Shown: in pieces, positions 1-11,884 of the stretch
How the letters are laid out: every line of letters begins with the position of its first letter
Position numbering within the stretch: the first letter of the stretch is position 1
Origin: Trichoplusia ni
Taxonomy: Eukaryota; Arthropoda; Insecta; Lepidoptera; Noctuidae
Length of the DNA: 64,000 bases
Assembly (NCBI RefSeq): GCF_003590095.1
Contig: NC_039478.1
Location: 18,166,001-18,230,000, forward strand
Reading direction: 5' to 3'
The notes under the pieces: generated by a model
The model's input: the letters and a program-made list of their open reading frames with translations, nothing else
The model's database searches: none
Told to the model about the DNA's origin: nothing
Translations under genes and position numbers: made by a program

Positions 1-1400
1 ACAATTATTTTCCGACATATACTATCCAACCTCAACCTTTATCTAAAGAAATTGTTTAAAGACGTCTTGCTAGGATACAATACGTTCTATTTAATGTTTT
101 AAAATGATATTATACAAATGCTTAGTGTTTACTTCTAATTAGGTCACAAACTTAGAAGATAGATGCAACCAGTCTCAAAACTGTTTAAATAGACCGACTA
201 GTCATATAGTACAAGAACTTGGTATAGAATCATCAAATATAATTTAAAATGGTTCTACTGTAAACTCGTGTCTTGCCGCGACACTACACAGCCAATGAAC
301 AAGATTGATCGCTTCCTAAAGCTCTCTCGACAGCTGACTCAAACTATCAAACTGAGAATAGAAAGTTTTTTGGCAAGCATTACGCTACACTATAAACGTT
401 CAACTGAATGATTTCCAAAAACTCCTTAACCAGAAATAGAAACAGAGCCACTGAAAAGGAATATGTAAGAAGGTGCACTTACAAAAAAGATGTTGAATAT
501 TTGTACTCAAGTAGATGATTAAATAAAATGACTCGTATTAAATTTAATGTAAAGTGGAAGCAATTGAATATTTTTTTCAGAAATTAAACTTATTTTGTCT
601 AAATCGAACCAGCAGTTTATAAGATCAGCAGGAATTATTTCTGCCACCGGTCATAGGGCAAATAACATAACAAAAACTTTACTAACTACTTTACTTAACG
701 TTTAATAATAAAAACAGTCAAGTTCGAATCGTACAGTACTAACAGGCTAAAAAGAACTACCTGTAACAAACATAGTGCCCGGTAACAAACCGTTTTCGTT
801 TTTACGCTTTGGGTACAAAGCCCTATTAACCACTACAACACGTCACAAACACTTATATGTACTGTGTATTATGATGATCTAACGAAAACCCTACACACAA
901 AAATACCGGTATCCTTCATTCAATTATAATTATCAATTGATCACTGTCCTCTGTATAGAATGTTGCCGCTCAATTGCAAGCGCTCTATAAATGCTAAGAT
1001 GATGCATCGTATGTTTACTCTACACGTTTTTATACGAGCCTTATGATTCACACTGCACTTGTAAACATTATTTTATTAGCATATAGAAGGTAAATGATTG
1101 AAGTAAAAATATTTGTTTTGGTTTTCCCAATAAAGTTACTACGCGTAAGGAAAAAACATTACTTTCATGTAGAATAATAATTGATCGAAATTGTTAAATA
1201 AATATTGAATACTAGCTAATCAGATTAGAAGCCTTTTTTACTAACCTGTTTCACTTTAAATACAAATTCACATATGTAGGTATATACATATTTTGCATAG
1301 TTTATGTAGAGTCTGACTTAACCTAAAGAAATCCTCATTCTTTTTTCTTCTCTGTTTTCCTTTACCAAGCAAGTGCAAAATTACTCAGTAATTGACGGTT
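1..1400. other. AT-rich intergenic DNA
   Basis: No open frame of useful length and no repeat I recognise. On the minus strand an AATAAA hexamer (TTTATT on +, 1072-1077) lies about 325 bases beyond the stop codon of the exon-like block at 1401, so part of this stretch could be that transcript's 3' UTR. That is inference only. Confidence 0.4.
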
Positions 1401-1576
1401 TCAACGGCCATAGAGTTTGGTAACAACATTTTCAAGGACGGTACCAGCTTGACCTACTGCAGTGCCTGTATAATGGTCTCCTGAAGATGAGATCAGAGTG
1501 AGGAGCAAGTGGTGAGTTCCTTCACCTATGAAACCGTGGGTGGTGGCCACCACTGACTGTGGCGACTTGTCTGCTA
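1401..1576 (-). CDS. Candidate terminal coding exon, unidentified protein
   Basis: The minus strand is open for about 58 codons and ends at TGA (1401-1403). The peptide looks protein-like: it contains ATTHGFIGEG, HHLLLTLISSSGDHYTG and ends VVTKLYGR, with balanced composition and good codons for an AT-rich genome. The frame has no ATG. Just upstream it meets a TAA, and between that stop and the peptide are possible 3' splice sites (GGCAG ending at 1577, or TAGCAG ending at 1571). A CTAAC branch-point-like motif lies about 30 bases further upstream, but the pyrimidine tract is poor and other AGs intervene. I read it as a possible last exon of a gene lying to the right. I do not recognise the family. 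A decayed gene copy is the main alternative. Confidence 0.33.
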
Positions 1577-3880
1577 CTGCCAAATCGTTTTATGATCTGA
1601 TTCTTGGTTAGTTTGTGTATTTTTGTACTGCTGTAGAGTGCAAATGTTATGTGCGTTAGTTTTCGGGGAACAAAAGTTTACAATGACTATTATTGGTAAT
1701 GAAGTGTCATTTTTATTAATAGTTGTTTGAATGAACAATTATAGTAGGAATATTAGTTTTCACTTTATATCCTAGGTGCTGATAAAACATTGTTTATTTA
1801 AAAATGCAGCATCTTTAAGTATCAATCAAGGCTGCAAGTTTACACTAACATATATTAAGGGAGTTCCCCTAAAATTTAACGTTAATATTATCAGTATTAT
1901 GATTACTGTTTCTGGCTTAGTTTGTAAATTGTCAGCAATATTTGTGTTTGCACTTTGTTGAAGTATTTCTAATGATGAGAAGATATTTTTTTGCTATTGG
2001 CACTCTGTTGGATATTGGAATGCTGAATATGTGTCTCAAATATTAAAAGCTGTGTATCTTGTAATTCAAAACGATTGTTTTTTCAATAAAACATCAATGC
2101 ACTACTCTTTAAATCAGTTTTGTTTTTATACAAAACACCGAAACAGTTACAGGTAACAACTATATCAACCACGAACTTTAAAAAAGTTCACAACTAAAAT
2201 ACACATCTACTAGAAACATACATTTTGTATTTTATACCGTCCTACAATGAGGAAACATCCACTATCCTTAACTCGCGAGACCACAGTTTTCGTAGTCGCT
2301 ATAATTTCCTAATCCGCATAGCTAATGACACGCTGGCACAGGAAGGCCGGGCGACACCAAAATATTCCGTCACTCACCACAGTCACCAAACCATGCTACC
2401 AATCCCACAAAAGTCTGATTCTGAGCCCACGTGAGTTTACCGTGTTTAGTCGCGTGACTAAAGGGCTAGAGAGCGCTAAACTTGTATTTAATGGAGTTAT
2501 CTAAAAATATTTTTGGTCGGATCTGATTATTTTAAAATGCCAATGCTCAACATTGGAATTGGAAACAAATAGTATATTGAGAATCTTATTAAATTAATTA
2601 TAATTATAAATATGGGATGTGAGTGAATTCAAATGAATAACTAGAATCCTGTAAGTAAAAATTACGCAAAAAAAAATATGGTAAAAAAGTTGCACAGTAT
2701 TCTTGCTCAGATGTTGTATGATATTTCCATTCTTTTTATTGAAATCACAATGAAAGTAGTTTTCGAAGCATTTTAAGTGGTCTACAAAAAAAACCGTGGA
2801 TCAAAAATGTTCTTTGTATACATTGTTTCTTACGCACAAGAAAACAATACAATAGCATTCAAAATTAACTCTACATACCAAACTCGTACAATTACCTTTA
2901 AACGTAATATATTAGTTACGTAGTACATACGTCAATCATATTGTCTAGGCATCTATTCGTGTGACGTCACGTCTCAAACTAATTTAGAAACACGTTACCC
3001 GCCAAAATTACGCTGAACTCGTTACCGTTAGTTTATTAATATACGTGAATTTGTCAATTGGATGAGTTCATTTTTGGGAGTAGCTATTTAAACAGTTTAA
3101 TTATAGTTGCTTTTTTACCTAGCCGATTTATTAGCACTGACGGATGGGCTGAAAAGCCCTGGCGACAAAGGTATTATCATTTGCTAAAAAACGGTGAAAA
3201 AAACATTAGCTTCTATTTATTGTTATCATATATGTATGTACGCATATTCGATTCTCGACTACGCTTTGGACAATAGTGTAAAGCTTGCACAAGATGTCAC
3301 GATCAACCAAGAGTTCGATCAATAAAATAATGCTCGAGATTAAAAGCGATATCAATTTGAGACAACACAGCGCAACCTCTCACATAAAATTACTACGACC
3401 CATCAAAATCCATACCGCGGCAAACGTGCCTTAACTTTGCAAGCAGTAAGAAGTGAGCTCGCAAATTCGAGCACATTCTTCAAGCCAAGCTCCTCTCGCT
3501 TGCAAATCAGATAGGAGATGACACGGTTCTATCTCTAGACCACTTCTCAACTGATAACGGTACAGACAAACACAGTAACAATTCAATTATTAAAAAAAAC
3601 TAATAAAAAACATAAGTTTTAATTGAATATACAATTTATCAAAACGGTTTACTCCTTCAGTTATTACAGTACACCTACCGACAGAAATTCTTATGTAATA
3701 CTTGTTAAATTAAATGACGAAAATTCAAATTGTTGTACCCAAATTTTTTTCCAATTAAAACGAATCTAAAGACACCGTTCGAGTTACAATGAATACCTAA
3801 ATCCGATCAAGTTACAAAGCATATCAAAATATATATTAATAAATCATAACCCTTCTTCATACATTCGGGTAAAAAGTAGT
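1577..3880. other. Non-coding AT-rich stretch
   Basis: Short chance reading frames only (up to about 72 codons), with no coding character that I can defend. It holds a plus-strand AATAAA near 2090 and one perfect CRE, listed separately. No repeats recognised. Confidence 0.4.
2962..2969. promoter_or_regulatory. Perfect CRE palindrome (TGACGTCA)
   Basis: The sequence reads GTGACGTCAC (2961-2970), the full palindromic binding site for CREB/ATF-type bZIP dimers. No TATA box or initiator is evident nearby. It is one of seven perfect copies in the window. Confidence 0.45.
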
Positions 3881-3883
3881 CAG

Positions 3884-3890
3884 GTAAGTA
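3884..3890 (+). other. Consensus 5' splice site motif (CAG|GTAAGTA)
   Basis: The plus strand reads TCAG|GTAAGTAC, a near-ideal donor. The sequence upstream is AT-rich with no clear coding frame, so a real exon here would more likely be non-coding. A lone donor motif can arise by chance. Confidence 0.2.
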
Positions 3891-4045
3891 CAGTCGAAAA
3901 CAATGTGCTCTGCTCTTTAGTTCACACACAACATTGACGTGGGTGCTTTCTGAAAACGGACAGGTTCCAGTTTTTAGCCCAGCCGGGGTCAATAACCGGA
4001 GCGAGTATTTCGACAATGCTACTTGTAGGTACGTCAGTGTCGTAT

Positions 4046-4057
4046 TGCGCGTGCGCA
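4046..4057. promoter_or_regulatory. Palindromic NRF-1/Ewg-type site
   Basis: TGCGCGTGCGCA matches the NRF-1 consensus YGCGCRYGCGCR at all 12 positions. NRF-1 (Ewg in flies) usually binds close to the start sites of broadly expressed genes. The site stands out in an AT-rich background. No adjacent coding exon is evident on either strand, though the minus strand is open for about 83 codons just to the left (3807-4058) without coding character. Confidence 0.5.
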
Positions 4058-6160
4058 CATTAAATGTGCGATTTTTGTTTGATATTTAATTTCCGCCGTT
4101 TTGTGTGATTTAGCGAATTTCTTGTATCACATTTCTTTGCTGTTTTACGGAATAATTGTAATAGTATAGCTTAGTGTAAACATTGTTAGTTGCAAGTGTC
4201 CAATTATATTAGATTAGGTGAATACGAAACCGTTTGATTCTATTGAATTGACATTCTTTTGTAACGGTCGCTGCCATAAGCATACTTTACGAATAAAATA
4301 AGTTGTTGTAAATTTATAATACAATCTTCTTTAAGCGGTTTATTTGTATTTTTTTCTACTATAGGAATTATGTAAAATATAAAACATTGCAATTGGCAAG
4401 AGCTTTCCAGTGTTGAATATTCGTTTACATAAGATCAGTACCAACAACCAATACTATGAGAGACACTCTGATATGCTTATAGAAATCACACGAAAACATT
4501 TAATTAATAAATTTTATAAAAACATATAAAATCAAATCAAGACCACAGGCTACTTTACCAGAAACCCAACATCCACGCAAGCAAAGCCGCGGGCGATAAT
4601 AGTACAAAATAAAATAATGAACGAACATTTCTGAGAATACACAATACCTTAACAGTATTCAATATATGTACGTAATTTAAAAACAAACGTTTTATACTAA
4701 AACATTTAACGACGAAGGGAAACCGTGTTTCTTTAAATTGATTCTTTGTAAGTTAAATATATTATGAAATGTATAACGTACTTCGTTTAGAAAAATAATA
4801 CTTTTAGAAGACGTGCTCTGAGGTCTAAAACAATATTTAGCTCCCAGAAATTCCTTTTACTAGAATAGAAATAACAAAGCTTTCATTTAAATAAACCTTG
4901 TGAAAATTCTGAGAAGTTATTCAATGAAAGCATCTACGAATAGGTTACAATAAGGAATGCAATATTTAGTAATAATTCTATTAATTATACCTACTTAAAA
5001 AAATGATTCAAATTCCACAAGACGTGAATGGTTAGTAGGGACTGTATTTGAAAATGGCTACTAAAAATTATCTAATAAGATGTTAAAATTAAAATGAAAC
5101 TAACACATTTTCTTTAAAGCATTGATAAAAGACCTTTGAGAAACTTAGAAAAGTAACTGTCAAAGTAATTTAATTCAAAACACCGAATATTAAAGTACCA
5201 CTTACTCTACACGATTATTGATCAAATGATCACCTTTTTTCGTTTCCTCGAATAAATCAGAGCAAAATTATGAAAAATGACTTTATATTTTCGTGCTTTT
5301 AAAACCTTCTTTTTGCCTCAAATAACATATCTTGATAATTGAAGAACTTGCAAACTGCTCCATTTATGAGTATGCATCGTAATCGGCTGCGCAACTTGTA
5401 GCATACAAGTTTTTGCCCGCGATTTCACTCGTACGTTACGTTAATTGGCGAAATACTTTTAGTGTCACATTCAGGACGAAGTACCAGCTTTAAATGTATA
5501 CCGATAAAGTGTATAAATCAGTTCGGCTAATTAATGTGCTTCAATAAATCTTTGTTTTAACGTTTAATTGAAAAACGCGTCGTTCTAAGGAACTTGAATT
5601 ACAATTATAAAAAGTGGTATATATTTAATGTTGCTCATATTAATAGAGTGTAGGTTTAAAAGCAAGATTGTTTTTTATCTATTTACGAGTTTTCGTAGAA
5701 ATAACTTATTGTGATTTGAAGGTGGCTTACTATTATATGTTCTGGTACATATTGTTTGTGTAGGACATGTTTCGATAAACAAACAATTTATTCAAAGATT
5801 TTTGTTCTGAATGTCGAAAAAGAAATACATGTAAGCAGAGAACAGACATGTTGTTAATTTATGAGGAGTCCCGAAACATTTGTCCTTAAGACTGCAAAAT
5901 TATTTAATTAATTTAATATACTGCCTAAATTTTACACCTATGGCGATGTGCATTGATCTATTTCGGAGACGCTTAGCCTACATCATAATATGCCGAATTG
6001 AAACCAGTTAAATGAAGAATAATGGAACATAAGAACTGAATATGGGCTACATATGTATGTATATCATGATATGGTATGGAGGTGTACCTCCACAACGTAA
6101 ATGAAGCTATTGCAATATCTCGTTGTCTCTCTTCTAGAGATGCAATAGTTTACTATGCAA
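4058..6160. other. Empty AT-rich stretch
   Basis: I see no open frame of note, no repeat family and no strong regulatory motif here. Confidence 0.4.
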
Positions 6161-6570
6161 GGATGTAAAAAATATTTTTTTTTTATTTATTTATTTACTT
6201 CACCAACTTAAAACTATATTTACAGGTAAGTAACACCTAATGCGACGGTTAAAGTAATATTATAATTATTTAAACACTTATATCTATACAAATTTCCATG
6301 GAGATGAAAATAGATGGAAAAGGATGTAAATAGACATAAAAAAAACATATAAAAGAAAGGTTATAGGACTATAAAAGGACATTTCAAAATAAACCAAAAT
6401 CTTCAACATACAGACACACACAAAAACGAATTTCCTATATAGTATAAGTTGTCGGGATTCGTGGCTGTTTTATTTGCCGGCAGCTAATTTTGACGGACCG
6501 CCGGCGGCAGGCCACACCCTTTTCGATTACATGTCGTGATGCCACAAACCACTAGATTGGGAAGATAGCC
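6160..6570. repeat. Probable unclassified dispersed repeat
   Basis: A T-rich tract with TTTA units (about 6170-6196) is followed by A-rich low-complexity sequence and then a sharply GC-richer patch (about 6465-6515, with GACGGACCGCCGGCGGCAGG). This mosaic resembles a retroposon-like insertion rather than host intergenic DNA. I cannot name the family or fix its ends. A consensus donor (ACAG|GTAAGT, near 6226) also falls inside it. Confidence 0.25.
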
Positions 6571-6703
6571 TGTTTAAGGTAATCAACTTAAAATATTGTA
6601 TGATGTAGTTTAAACTGTATCAAAAAGTGTGCAGAATTTTGTATATGGTTCAGTAGCAATTTTCACAAGCAGAACTAACATTCAAAGCTGACTTCTCGGA
6701 TTG

Positions 6704-6925
6704 ACTGCATGGATAGCTGAGTGGTATTGGTCACCACACTAAACCGACTATGCGCAATGTTCACGGGTTCACCGCGTTTAGGACAAGCATGTGTGATCTG
6801 CAAATGCTTGTTCTGAGTCTGGGTGTCTTTGTGCGTATGACTGGAATGTTTGTAAAACCTCATATAAGACAAGGATTAAATTCTATAATGCGGGATCTTA
6901 GAAAAAGTGATATTGAGATATTTGT
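6704..6925 (+). mobile_element. tRNA-derived SINE (moth type), copy 1
   Basis: The head carries a degraded RNA polymerase III promoter: an A-box-like ATAGCTGAGTGG near 6711 and a B-box-like GGGTTCACC near 6765. The body then reads GGACAAGCAT..GTGATCTGC, AATGCTTGTTCTGAGTCTGG, GTGTCTTTGTGCGTATGAC and GACAAGGATTAAATTC. The same body occurs inverted at 14357-14505, which confirms from within the window that it is a repeat family. The order and wording match, from memory, SINEs described in noctuid moths. The B box is damaged, so the copy is old. Ends are approximate and no target-site duplication was found. Confidence 0.8.
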
Positions 6926-6959
6926 AAGTGTGCCGCATAATGCATAATTTCTCAACTTG

Positions 6960-7025
6960 CAAGATTTATTTATTTTATTTTATTTTATTATTTATTTATT
7001 TATTATATGTTGCTTTATTTATTTA
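6960..7025. repeat. (TTTAT)n low-complexity tract
   Basis: A run of TTTA and TTTTA units lies shortly after the SINE body. Lepidopteran SINEs often end in such A/T-rich tails, so it may be the element's degraded 3' tail, or an independent simple repeat. Confidence 0.6.
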
Positions 7026-7626
7026 TTATGAGAATTTGGTGGGCTTCTTTGTGAATTGGAGTCTTGTTACACACCTCAAGGCTTCAGATCAAGTTATTTG
7101 TTCAAGTATAAACGTTTCAAGAGAAATTCTTTATAAATAACTTAGGAAATGAGCCTCTTTAACTAAAAAAAAAATAGAAGGGCAAAAATTATCTACACCA
7201 CTGTCTTCCTCAGCAATTTTAATCGATAACTCTATATTATGTGATAAATAGAACTCACAGCTAATACCGGACAATACACAAAACGGTGCGTCGAGAATAA
7301 AACCAGATCTTATCTTATGATAAAACAAAAAAATCTAGATGACTAGTTCGTAACATTTGTAAGTGGAACAAAAATTAGCAAGCCTGGCCCGTGACGCAGG
7401 TGGTCGATATCCTTCAAGCGATAATGTACCATACTGACAGGTGATAGAGTGTATGTTAGTCTACATATAATTTGTCAATCCGCGCAGTTCAAAGAACCAC
7501 ACTCCCACACTTATACGAAGTAAGTTATATTTTCTTTTTTAGAGTTCAGTTGTAACGGAGACCGCGGCAGAAAACTTTAACGACTCGGATTCGTATTTCG
7601 TATTCTTGCTTGAAAGTCACGGATAG

Positions 7627-7705
7627 TGACGTCACAATGTTTGTTGATGTTTACGTTAATGCGGTGCTTATAAAGGCACTTGTAACAAGTATATACTCCA
7701 CAGTA
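7627..7705 (+). promoter_or_regulatory. Candidate core promoter: CRE + TATA box + initiator
   Basis: A perfect CRE (TGACGTCA, 7627-7634) is followed by a strong TATA box (TATAAAGGC, 7669-7677) and a CAGTAC initiator-like sequence with its A at 7702, about 33 bases after the first T of the TATA box. That is close to the canonical spacing, and the CRE falls near -70. Nothing clearly coding follows: the first ATGs open only very short frames, so a spliced or non-coding transcript, or the promoter of a decayed mobile element, remains possible. Of the promoter candidates here it has the most complete core architecture. Confidence 0.42.
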
Positions 7706-7740
7706 CAATCTCGTCTGAAGTAGTTTCTTGAAGACATCGA

Positions 7741-10250
7741 TTTTTCGAAGTGTTTGTAGTATTTTGTTTTTCTAGCTATCTGGGATGAGGAAAGTTGGCC
7801 GCAAAAATATCTAAAGCTGAGGATGTACTGAAGTCACTTTAGCACTTAAACGGGAAACCTCGAAATTCATTTACTGTGATTGAATTTCGAGGGGGATTCC
7901 CTACGGACTACTCTTGAAGACAAAATTCTAAATTTTATCAAATCTTTTTGAGGCAATTTTTGGAGGCCATGTTTTGGGCTACTTTACGCCATTTCCAAAA
8001 ACCAGTCAACAGCTTTTATTATCCTACTAGTTTCCTATTACTGAATAATTAATAGCAAAACAAAAAAAAATACGTAGCTGATTTCTTCTACAAGTTACCT
8101 TCGTTTCAGTTCCGGTAATGTTGCTGCATTTCCTCTCTATATTACCTACAGCATCATGAGAGCCAGCACTGATGCAGAAAGGACCCTAACGTGTTGAATT
8201 TACTGCACCGGGAAAAACAACCCCTTGGCTCCTTGCCTGCAAACGCCAGGGAAACGATTCCAGTTGACTACAGCAATTTGCAATGAAAGAACGAACCTAT
8301 ACTTTGGAGTTTTTATAGGAATGCGCTTAACACAATATATGGCCGGGAACTGCCGGAGTCTTATGTTTGTCTGGTTCTATATGGTTCCTGAACTGAAGCG
8401 AATACTTGAAATAATGTTTGTGCTTTATACCGAACACTTGAGAAGTTAAGGTACAGTCAATTTGTTGCGAATAACTTCCTCGAAGAATGTGGAACTTAAT
8501 AGACAGTATCTTTACGCTGTCCAAAATTAAACTATATCATAAAGCAATTGTTTAACGAAGAATGCGATCAAGATCAACCCACAATCAAAAGCCCAAATAA
8601 AGAGAGAGCTGATTAACATTATCACATTCCAAATACAAATATCATATTAAACTAAATCATGACGGAACCAGACGCTTGCGCACGATATATTTTTCCGGTT
8701 CACGTTTTTTGCCGTCCATTTCTTGTTAATGATGAATCGTCTATTATTTGAATAGGTAACACTGAGTATCGGGAGCAATGGACCTCAGCCACTTATATGA
8801 CGATATAATTCGAGAATGGTGAACGATTTGTTATAAAAAATATGAATGTTTACTGACCAGCAGCTTTTATCGTATTAGAGTTTAAGTGATTCAGAGAAGC
8901 GATTGGGAATTATAAGTTGGAGGTTTGTAGCGATTGTCTACGACTGGTCTGTGATGGAGTTAGTCATCGTGATGTTCAGAGATGTGGGCGTGTCTTGTTA
9001 AGAAGAAAAATGAGGACTGACCATTTTATTAATCTAGGTAATTAGCAACAGCGCTCAACTGTTAGACTGGTGGAAATTTTGTAGAGACATGTGACCGCAA
9101 AAAATATCTTTTTAGGTAGAAAAATACTGCCTAACTTTAAAACAAAGGACGAATAGAAACAAAAATATTCCGATGCGAAGTTTTCTGATATCAATGCATT
9201 CACACTCACGAACAGTTTTTTTGTCCCAAATAATAAAATCCCGTATTACGGATAAGCAAAGAAAATGTAATGAAACCAAGTCTCGAAGGTGGGAAGACTT
9301 GCCTCTTATGCATGCACGGACCCAGCGTCCCAATTGTTGATTTTTTCGAGCTCCCCTTTGTGTTCGTAATTAACAGAGTTATCAGATGTCTGGGGAAGAC
9401 TACCTTCATATAATCATGCCGAAAAGGTTTTGTTTAACCACTTTGATGTTTTTGCCTTGAATATTTTTGATCCCGAACTTTTATTTTGAAGTTTCTTGAT
9501 AATTTTGCTTCCATGGCGCTTCTTGAGTGTGCTGTTACAAAATGTGTTGATTTGAGATTCATGGATTAAAATCAAAGAGGGTGTTTTTTAATGTCAACAA
9601 CTGTCATTTTCTAGTATTGTTAGAACTTAAAATAAAAATAAAACTTATTATAATTTGGTACATATTTTAGTACTATAAACTAAGTTCATATTACAGGCAC
9701 TATTCAAAAGCGAAAGTTTACACATCTAATAATCTTTCATAAAATCTAGGAACTATGATTATAGAGAGTTATGACACCATCTGCCAAAATGGGAGCATCG
9801 CCCTCATAATGCTGAGTAAATAAAGTCAACCACGTCAATCAAGAAAATGTTAAAAAAATATCCACCCACTGATCAAAAGCACATTAACTATTTAGGCGCA
9901 GAGATAACAGAAGTACCATTTCCTGCAAAACTTCTTTATATATATTTGAAATTTTAGGTATTATTTTTCACGTACCGAATTTGTTTTCTGGCTTTTAAGA
10001 GAGTTTTATTAAATAAAGAAGATGAGAAGACGATTTTGTTTTAGGTACTTTTTAAACGTTTAAATAATGACTTTAGTTGTTCATTCCTCAAACGCATAAA
10101 TTAGTTTAGTGTTTATAATAATATTCATTTAATTTATCAATTACTTTCAGACTCATCAAATAATATTTAAAATCTGAGGAACAATCACTACTACAATAGA
10201 TACTTTTGTTTAACCTAAAACTTCTGTCTTTCTCTGTACATTAATTTCAG
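7741..10250. other. Non-coding, no recognised element
   Basis: Only short frames are present. A pair of plausible 3' splice sites (TTCGTTTCAG near 8109 and TATTACCTACAG near 8151) is followed only by sequence that reaches stops quickly. Two overlapping minus-strand frames near 9112-9409 have no recognisable content. Confidence 0.35.
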
Positions 10251-10340
10251 CGCATGTTTCGTTCACATTTCTCTGCGCGGGCGCACCTACGCGGCGGCGC
10301 GACGTACACTGACATACACTGTTACTTTCTCAGTAATTTT
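10251..10340 (+). other. Exon-like CpG-rich stretch after a strong 3' splice site
   Basis: A good acceptor (pyrimidine-rich CTTCTGTCTTTCTC, then TTAATTTCAG ending at 10250) is followed at once by a sharp jump in CpG content (CGCGGGCGCACC, then CGCGGCGGCGCGACG). All three plus frames stay open for 19 to 45 codons, so the frame cannot be chosen. No clear donor closes the exon. It could be a terminal or UTR exon, or the CpG patch could be a minus-strand promoter. Confidence 0.25.
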
Positions 10341-10734
10341 CCGATTAATCGATGTTGTAAAAACTGAGGTTTCATGTTTGATACACTAAATATAATTAAC
10401 TGTGTGTAAGATGTATGGTATTATTGTTTTACGGACCATAACTAAACATCGTTTATAAATAATTGTTTCGGAATTGTCAGTTTAGTTAAATGAATTACTT
10501 GCGATAATAAATTGAAATTAAAACCAATATGCATCCTGCAGCACTATAACCTAACGTTCTAAATTATACAATTAAAAAAATACCCTTAGGTAACTATAAA
10601 AATATAATCAATTTTCTCACCACATAATTTTCTGTTTGTCAAACTTTGACGGTTAAAAAGACTGAAAAAAGGAATTGGTAAACAACAAAAGCTCTATCTT
10701 TCCATAATAGTTTTTCCTCCTAACTTTCTCGCAG

Positions 10735-10854
10735 GTCACTACTGAATCTCCAATTAAAAGCAAGTGTACCGATGAAACTCCCGATAGGTGCAGTGCGCGC
10801 GGCACCGGCTGCCGAGCTTAAGGTCCCAAGCCCGACCGGTTGCCTTCGAAAGTG
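10735..10854 (+). other. Exon-like stretch after the best 3' splice site in the window
   Basis: The intron-like side reads TTTTTCCTCC TAACTTTCTCGCAG, with a CTAAC branch-point motif inside a pyrimidine tract and CAG ending at 10734. Sequence beyond it is CpG-rich and open in two frames. One gives a cysteine-bearing peptide with KCTDETPDRCSARGTGCRA before TAA; the other contains KLPIGAVRAAPAAELKVPS and ends at TGA near 10854. A third open frame continues to 10988. No family is recognised. A plus-strand AATAAA lies near 11292. A last exon, or an exon of a non-coding RNA, fits best. Confidence 0.3.
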
Positions 10855-10989
10855 ATTTATTCTGTGCCGACAAAGATCTGTGGGCGATTTACTCTCACCG
10901 AATTGTTCTAGTTGTCAAACGTGAGGAAACAACAGACAATGGTACGTGGTATGTGGATACTGATAAATGTAAACAATATGTTTACTAAC

Positions 10990-11880
10990 AATAATTACTT
11001 TTCACTTCTTACTTTTGATTTCCTGTCACATATACACGGAGAGTTTGTGTATTATCGATTTACTACGATAGTTTTAAAGAGGGGTATACAGCTATACTCG
11101 GAATGGGTGCCACTTGACAGCACAGGATCGAACTCCTACTTCCAAATGCAATCCCAGGAAAGATACTGCATTTTTTTCTCTTTATGGTAAACTACATTAT
11201 CTGGACTTTAGAATAGACCTTTGCAAGGAAATGTTGACTCCAAATGGATTAAAAATGACATGTAAAAGTGATGGCATCTATCCTATTTGTAGAATAAATT
11301 ATTTCATTTGAAAAAACAATGATTACAGCCTGAAATATGATTGAATCTAAAACTATTATTTTAGGCATAAACTATTTTGACATTACATCAAGTATTAAGT
11401 AAAGCTCGTTTTTCCTTTTTTTATACTTTTTAAAGTAAGATACAACAATGATGACTAGAAGAATGAACGTCAATGACTTGTTATGATTAGAGGTTTCCTA
11501 AAAGGGTACCGAGACTTTCTAGTGATGCCTGTGTGGGACGTCATTCGTCATAGTATTGTCTAGGAGGAGAGCCAAAAATATATTCTAATGGAATATTATA
11601 GAAACGAAATCGGGAGTAGCAAAAAACTTTCAGTGTTGACATTTCTTAATTAATTTATAAACTCGTAAATCAACAATCAACTCTTGTCTTTATCAAATTA
11701 AACGAAAGGTTATTTGTTAGTTTATTTCGTGTATAGTTAATAAGGGGAGTTAAAAACTCTCTGTATACATAAATAAGGTTATTAAAGCAGATTATTTCAA
11801 TATTATTTAAGTACAGATTAACCATATACAGAACGTTTATTTTATTGCTAGAGTAATAAAATTCAGGCTAAAAGTAGTAT
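10990..11880. other. Non-coding
   Basis: Chance frames only. An AATAAA at about 11292 could serve a transcript from the exon-like stretch at 10735, which is inference. Confidence 0.35.
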
Positions 11881-11884
11881 CGAA

